NCBI GenBank assembly: GCA_012845835.1
Contig: JABAKD010000021.1
Location: forward strand, 11,395,199-11,459,198
Source of the DNA: Undaria pinnatifida
Taxonomy: Eukaryota > Sar > Phaeophyceae > Laminariales > Alariaceae
Direction of reading: 5' to 3'
DNA length: 64,000 nucleotides
In this document: positions 61,701 through 64,000 of the stretch, piece by piece
Numbering within the stretch: position 1 is the stretch's first letter
Layout: every line of letters starts with the position of its first letter
Notes under the pieces: generated by a model
The model's input: only the letters and a program-made list of their open reading frames with translations
Database searches by the model: none
What the model was told of the DNA's origin: nothing
Made by a program: the position numbers and the translations under genes

Positions 61701-62975
61701 AAGAAAAAACCGAGTCCGTAAAAAATGAAACCGTCAGTCACCTGAAACCGCTTTTTTACTCATTCCCTTGAAAACAAAAAAACATGTCTCGATCTCACAG
61801 TAGCGGATACTTTTTTTTTCTTTTGTAAATAAAACTTTCAACCAAAAATGTGGATTGACGGCACTCTCGCCACTTGACGGACAGCCGTCAAAGCCGTCAA
61901 GGAACTCCACACACTAAATATAGTATGATGACTCCAAAGACGCCTTGACGGGTCAAACCTAGACCGTCAACCGACATCTTCGCATCGAACAGCGCTTTGT
62001 GTGACCGATGCTGCGAATAAAAAAAAAAATCCACTCTCCCCCTCTCAATTCCCAAAGGAGTCAAATACGACCGTGCCAGCACCCTTGACGCGTCAACACA
62101 ACCGCCATTCACAACACAGATGCTCGTATATAAAAGACCCGTCTTTTGGGCGCGTCAAAGCCTCGTTTGGTTTTGTTCATATCGGTTTTAGCGAAGGGTC
62201 GGTCAGTCAAGCGGTCACACTGGGCGCCTCTGTCGGCAATAGTATACAGGGTTTAGCGTAGGGAGAGTTAAGCCACGGATTCAAAGCCGCCGTCTTCTAC
62301 TGTATTCCCTTCCTAAGGAACAACAACCCCGGCGGCGATCTCGTTTACCTGGTGCTGGCCGCCCATTCCCTCCCCCTCCTCTTCCTCTTGTTTCCCATCC
62401 CCTCGTCCTCCTCCCCGCTCTCCATCAACGGAACGCTTGAACCGGGAAACCCCGAGCGGTGCGTCGCGTTCCCTGTCCCTGGGTTTTCCGTCGATGCCCT
62501 GAGGGAGGTCAAGCTCTTACGCCCTCCAGCCCTGCGCATTCGATCGGCCAATGCAAGCAATCGCTTCGTTGGTGGCGGTGGCTAAGGCGGTGATGATATT
62601 GTTGGTGGTGGTTGTGGTGGTGGTGGTGGTGGTGTTGGTGATGTGACGGTGGTGGTGATGGTAGTAGGCAAGAGGATCGGTGTGGGTTTCGTGTCGTAGG
62701 AGGCCTTGTCTCACGGTTGCCAAGCATAAAAAAAAAAAGAAAGTGCGACTATCGGTGGATTGTGCATTCGACCGGCTGATACAGATATTCGCTCAGTTGT
62801 TGGTGGTGTCGTTGGTGATGGCGGTGACCATAGTGGGAATGGTGAAGAAAATACCGGGTACATAACGGTTCTGGCGTTTCAGCAAGACAGGCTCGCCGGA
62901 TAGGTGTGTAGCACCAAACATTCGAAGCGGAGCATGCAACTACTTACAAATATCCATCTCCTGAGAGGCCTCCAT
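55281..62975 (-). CDS. DUF1415-domain protein with long N-terminal extension
   Basis: Exons: 62948-62975 (tentative), 62349-62581 or -62531, 61447-61600, 59959-60131, 58253-58380, 57266-57537, 56856-56976, 56445-56536, 55281-55622. From 62349 onward every join keeps the reading frame, giving about 500 residues. The C-terminal third matches DUF1415: QYIVARSETPEEAY corresponds to the (R)YVVSxATDEDA region, LLVTPDLATYSSDAFFRF to LLVHPxxLxDFxDYxxF, and VEAFHPETVSDASPLDHRF plus RSPFPTLHICY to the ASFHPxYQFAGTAPDDxxNYTNRSPYPxLHLLR core. DUF1415 has no established reaction. The GLxLCPF motif expected at the domain start is not seen; a Glu/Lys-rich linker stands there. The tail is Ser/Gly-rich. The first exon joins out of phase (1 against 2 or 0), so the true start is unsettled. 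Confidence 0.78.
55695..55815. repeat. (GGCA)n microsatellite
   Basis: About 29 GGCA/GACA tetramers lie in the intron before the last exon of the DUF1415 gene. On the minus strand they give a spurious Cys-Leu-Pro-Ala frame. Confidence 0.9.
55855..56265. repeat. About 220-bp tandem duplication in the last intron
   Basis: GTGTTGAGACGTGTGGTCGCC..TTCCTAGGTAGATTGGCACA and GTGTTGAGACTTGTGGTCGCC..TTCCTAGGTAGATGGATATA are followed in parallel by GACC.TGCGAGGTA, GCTGGTGC, GGCCAG.CTCT and CGTCGGTGCATGGGG-like ends. Confidence 0.78.
56445..56536 (-). CDS. DUF1415 gene exon 8
   Basis: Acceptor ACCCGCAG|ACTACA and donor TTTAAG|GTGAGA. Encodes DYSSSSAPCYGALLVTPDL, then ATYSSDAFFRFK, the DUF1415 'hP..l.dF..Y' strand-helix. 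Confidence 0.78.
56856..56976 (-). CDS. DUF1415 gene exon 7 (domain start)
   Basis: Acceptor GAAACAG|ATATCG and donor CCGAAG|GTGAGT. Encodes ISQYIVARSETPEEAYGDAW, then EVIMEMAGRAASRGC, corresponding to the first strand and helix of DUF1415. Confidence 0.78.
57266..57537 (-). CDS. DUF1415 gene exon 6
   Basis: Acceptor GTGTCGCAG|AGATCA, preceded by a long T-rich tract, and donor AAGGAT|GTGAGT. Encodes ITPRNRPAAPRFTAAAGG, a charged helix-prone stretch (KEQEEANEQKQEE), and FMPGKELVKRMKD leading into the domain. Confidence 0.72.
58052..58120 (-). other. Possible additional exon in a DUF1415-gene intron
   Basis: Acceptor-like GCACTACATCAG and donor-like CCCCATC|GTGAGG enclose an open segment that could encode GAAALRVAPSPKVCLATP. 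The flanking exons already join in frame without it, so it is either skipped, alternative or chance. Confidence 0.2.
58253..58380 (-). CDS. DUF1415 gene exon 5 (Ala/Glu-rich)
   Basis: Acceptor GGGTCAG|GTTTTC and donor TCACAAG|GTCCGG. Encodes FSAFKPPTAAEAAAAV, then AAAAAEEEEAEAA and ANLMSSQ. The phases (2 in, 1 out) match both neighbours exactly. Confidence 0.65.
58803..59093. mobile_element. GGGTC-rich element, copy 3, with expanded GGGTC pentamer array
   Basis: Left end CAGGGTTTTTCACGGGTC and right side GATCCGACCCATGAACAGCC. About two dozen uninterrupted GGGTC pentamers fill about 58886-59008. The flanks GGAGGATTTCAAAAAGTCG and GTGGGTCGAG match copy 1. The array creates spurious Gly-Ser-Arg-Val frames. 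It lies in an intron of the DUF1415 gene. Confidence 0.65.
59094..59940. other. DUF1415-gene intron with AAAGATCG-type repeats and a SINE-like piece
   Basis: GAAAAAAGATCG, AACAAAAAGATCGGTAACAAG and similar words repeat loosely over 58450-59450. At 59690-59860, CAGACCCGGGGTCACATAGC, GTGCCTTCATTTTTATCGCG and CGACTCGCATCGAACTGCG resemble the SINE-like insert at 20300-20430. Confidence 0.45.
59959..60131 (-). CDS. DUF1415 gene exon 4
   Basis: Acceptor GTCCTCAG|GAGTGG and donor GGAAG|GTAACA. Encodes EWLKGVLKDAAESDAAAAM, then a Ser/Pro/Gly/His-rich stretch. The start would follow smoothly from the exon-like AAQKAIQ unit in the tandem repeat at 60.8 kb (both phase 0). Confidence 0.68.
60744..61022. 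repeat. 70-bp tandem repeat, four units, each with an exon-like end and GT donor on the minus strand
   Basis: Units read GAGCAGCTG.ATACCCTACC, CTACGGCGTGCGCGACACAT, CGTCATTGGCAGATAATCCC, TTACCTGAATCGCCT. On the minus strand three of the four contain CAA(A/T)AGGCGATTCAG|GTAAGG or GTAGGG, a good donor. Only the unit near 60805-60840 keeps AAQKAIQ open; in others CAATAG is a stop. They lie in an intron of the DUF1415 gene. Confidence 0.75.
61105..61434. mobile_element. M-family MITE split by a nested P element, next to a coding exon
   Basis: M motifs flank a P element at 61279-61368: GGTCTAGGTGTAC and ACATTGGGTTAA on the left, TTAAGGAGACCCC, TGTACCTCTATTGTA and GCGCGTC on the right. The right TIR ends about 12 bp from the minus-strand exon at 61447-61600. 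Confidence 0.68.
61279..61368 (+). mobile_element. P-family MITE nested in an M element, TTAA duplicated
   Basis: TTAA at 61279-61282 and 61365-61368. The flanks GACATTGGG / GGAGACCCC correspond to the uninterrupted M sequence GATTTTGGGTTAAGGAG at 4790-4804. This is the same position within the M element as the insertion at 11727. Confidence 0.8.
61447..61600 (-). CDS. DUF1415 gene exon 3, possible GC donor
   Basis: Acceptor GCGAAG|GTCTTC joins in frame to exon 2 (R-SSLEAAYKMAASYGAEDKV). The exon ends ...LEIMQNTQ at CAG|GCGAGT. No GT donor fits nearby in phase, so a GC-AG intron is proposed. An M-family MITE starts about 12 bp further on. Confidence 0.62.
61855..62105. repeat. Dispersed CCGTCAAGG repeat, inverted relative to 9520
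   Basis: GACAGCCGTCAAAGCCGTC, ACTAAATATAGTATGATGAC, GCCTTGACGGGTCAAACC and CCGTCAACCGACATCTTCG match the reverse of the 9.5-kb block. Confidence 0.5.
62349..62581 (-). CDS. DUF1415 gene exon 2
   Basis: Donor ACCAG|GTAAAC (phase 2). The acceptor is either CTTAG|CCACCG at 62581 or GCGCAG|GGCTGG at 62531. It encodes GGRKSLTSLRASTENPGTG, an acidic segment (MESGEEDEG) and a basic KRKRRGRE patch that could act in nuclear targeting. The low-complexity GGT repeat at 62583-62660 lies just upstream. Confidence 0.6.
62948..62975 (-). CDS. Possible first exon of the DUF1415 gene
   Basis: AAAAAATGGAGGCC gives a good ATG context, and ATTT|GTAAGT is a strong donor after nine codons (MEASQEMDI). It leaves phase 1, while the next exon accepts phase 0 or 2, so either another small exon intervenes or this is not the start. 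Confidence 0.35.
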
Positions 62976-63176
62976 TTTTTACGCTTTCCACACAAACTTC
63001 AAGACATTCTCCTCTCCGGACGCCTGAGCGGGCTCCGATGACCGAAACAGCGCTTCTCAGCGCTTTTTTTTTTTTTTCAAAAATTCAAGTCTAAAAGTCC
63101 TTTTTTTGGGGAAGTTGAAATTTTTGCTCCCCCTAAGTTTTAAACTCCTGTTTTTTGGGAATACCACGTACTAGCT

Positions 63177-63961
63177 GGACACCGCCTCCTCTCGTTACTT
63201 GCGGAACGGTCCAGCTTTTCTTTGATTTCTTGGCGTTTCTGTTGTGCGCATAGTTGCACGAAGCTTTCGTCATACCATAAGAGGTCCCATCCTGATCTCA
63301 GGTTGGCTCATCACATCATCAGCTCAGCTCCGCCCAAAGGCGCACAGCAGCGCTAGCTCAGCAGCATAGCGCTAGCTCAGCAGCGCCGCGCCGTGCAGTG
63401 CCGTTTCCTGGCGCGCCCTGGCGTGCGGTGCGGTGTTGCGCGGTACTGTGTCGTGTTGTGCCGTGGTGAGTTCATGTCATACCAGAGGTCCCATCTTGGT
63501 TTTGCTGGACGCATCATCATCAACTCGGCTCCGCTAAGCAGAGCGCACCGCAGCGCTAGGTCAGCAGCGCAGCGCCGTGCAGTGCCGCGCGGGGCCGGGC
63601 CCTGCCGTGCCATGCCCGTGCCATGCCGTGCGGTGCGGTGCGGCACTGCTGTGCGGTCCTGTGCCATGCTGCTGCGCCGTGCTGCGTGTTTTTTGCTGAA
63701 CTTTTCCTACATACATGCGAAGTATCATTCCAAGTGTCATACCACCAGTACTAAGCCTGTCCCTATATACTTACAACACAGAAAGGAAGCAAGAATCGCG
63801 AAAAAGTTCAAATCGTGTTGACAGAAAGCAAATACGAAGCAAGCAGCGGAAAAGCCAAGACACAACTGGCAAAACAAGCAGAACCAGAATAATAAGGTGG
63901 AGCAAGAAACCAAAGAAATGCTGGACCGTTCCGCACGTAATGGAAGGAGGCGGTGTCCAAG
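63177..63961. mobile_element. Putative element with about 60-bp inverted ends and an internal tandem duplication
   Basis: TGGACACCGCCTCCTCTCG..TTGCGGAACGGTCCAGC..TTTCTTTGATTTCTTG at 63177-63238 is the inverse of 63900-63961. Inside, a segment of about 205 bp (ATACCATAAGAGGTCCCATC..GCAGCGCTAGCTCAGCAGC..GTGCAGTGCCG) is repeated at about 63273-63465 and 63479-63680, with GCGGTGC-rich simple sequence. Confidence 0.62.
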
Positions 63962-64000
63962 TGGGACCCAGGGAGATGCCAGGGATGCACCAATCGAGCA

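Noticed and set aside
63377..63821. Arg/Ala-rich frames on both strands near the right end
   Set aside because: Generated by GCGGTGC/GCAGCGC simple sequence inside the element at 63177-63961.

Overview
The window looks like nuclear DNA of a large-genome, intron-rich eukaryote. It has no bacterial gene layout: coding sequence occurs as short islands bounded by GT/AG splice sites, with introns of several kb packed with small transposons, SINEs and tandem arrays. A brown alga (Phaeophyceae, kelp-like) is my best guess from the general style, but this is inference; no rRNA, organelle or diagnostic marker gene is present.

Genes. (1) A minus-strand major-facilitator transporter of the Spinster type has its ATG at 30815 and runs leftwards out of the window. 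Six exons can be placed (30690-30815, 15228-15311, 13884-13958, 12725-12840, 8548-8722, 1230-2608). One short exon carrying TM3 is not located, and the 3' end lies beyond base 1. Its second exon is about 15.4 kb from the first, and the last visible exon carries a roughly 390-residue low-complexity cytoplasmic loop. (2) A plus-strand gene starts at 31728, about 0.9 kb away and divergent from the transporter. Its first exon encodes a signal peptide. A plus-strand terminal exon with one membrane helix and a stop lies at 45292-45480. I infer one gene, but the middle exons are not found. (3) A minus-strand gene at 62975-55281 encodes a protein of about 500 residues ending in a DUF1415-like domain. 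Eight exons join in consistent reading phase (a tentative ninth, 5' exon does not). (4) A possible minus-strand exon lies at 52551-52757.

Everything else is mostly repeats. Main families: a MITE with TTAA target duplications (piggyBac-like; about a dozen copies of type P and several of related type P2); a 250-280 bp MITE with inverted ends reading GACGCGTGCTACGA (M family); a tRNA-derived SINE (at least six copies); a poly(A)-tailed, 5'-truncated retroelement ending CATCCGCCGGAGGAT (seven copies); a short element with GGGTC-rich ends (three copies); several 200-300 bp dispersed repeats; and at least fifteen tandem arrays. Three P insertions can be dated as younger than their hosts because the uninterrupted host sequence, with its single TTAA, is also in the window.

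The repeats interact with the genes. A P/M nested element abuts a DUF1415-gene exon. A dispersed repeat ends 30 bp before the terminal exon of gene 2. The Ser-rich C-terminus of the DUF1415 protein is itself one unit of a tandem repeat that continues past the stop codon. An exon-like segment with its donor site is tandemly repeated four times inside the same gene.
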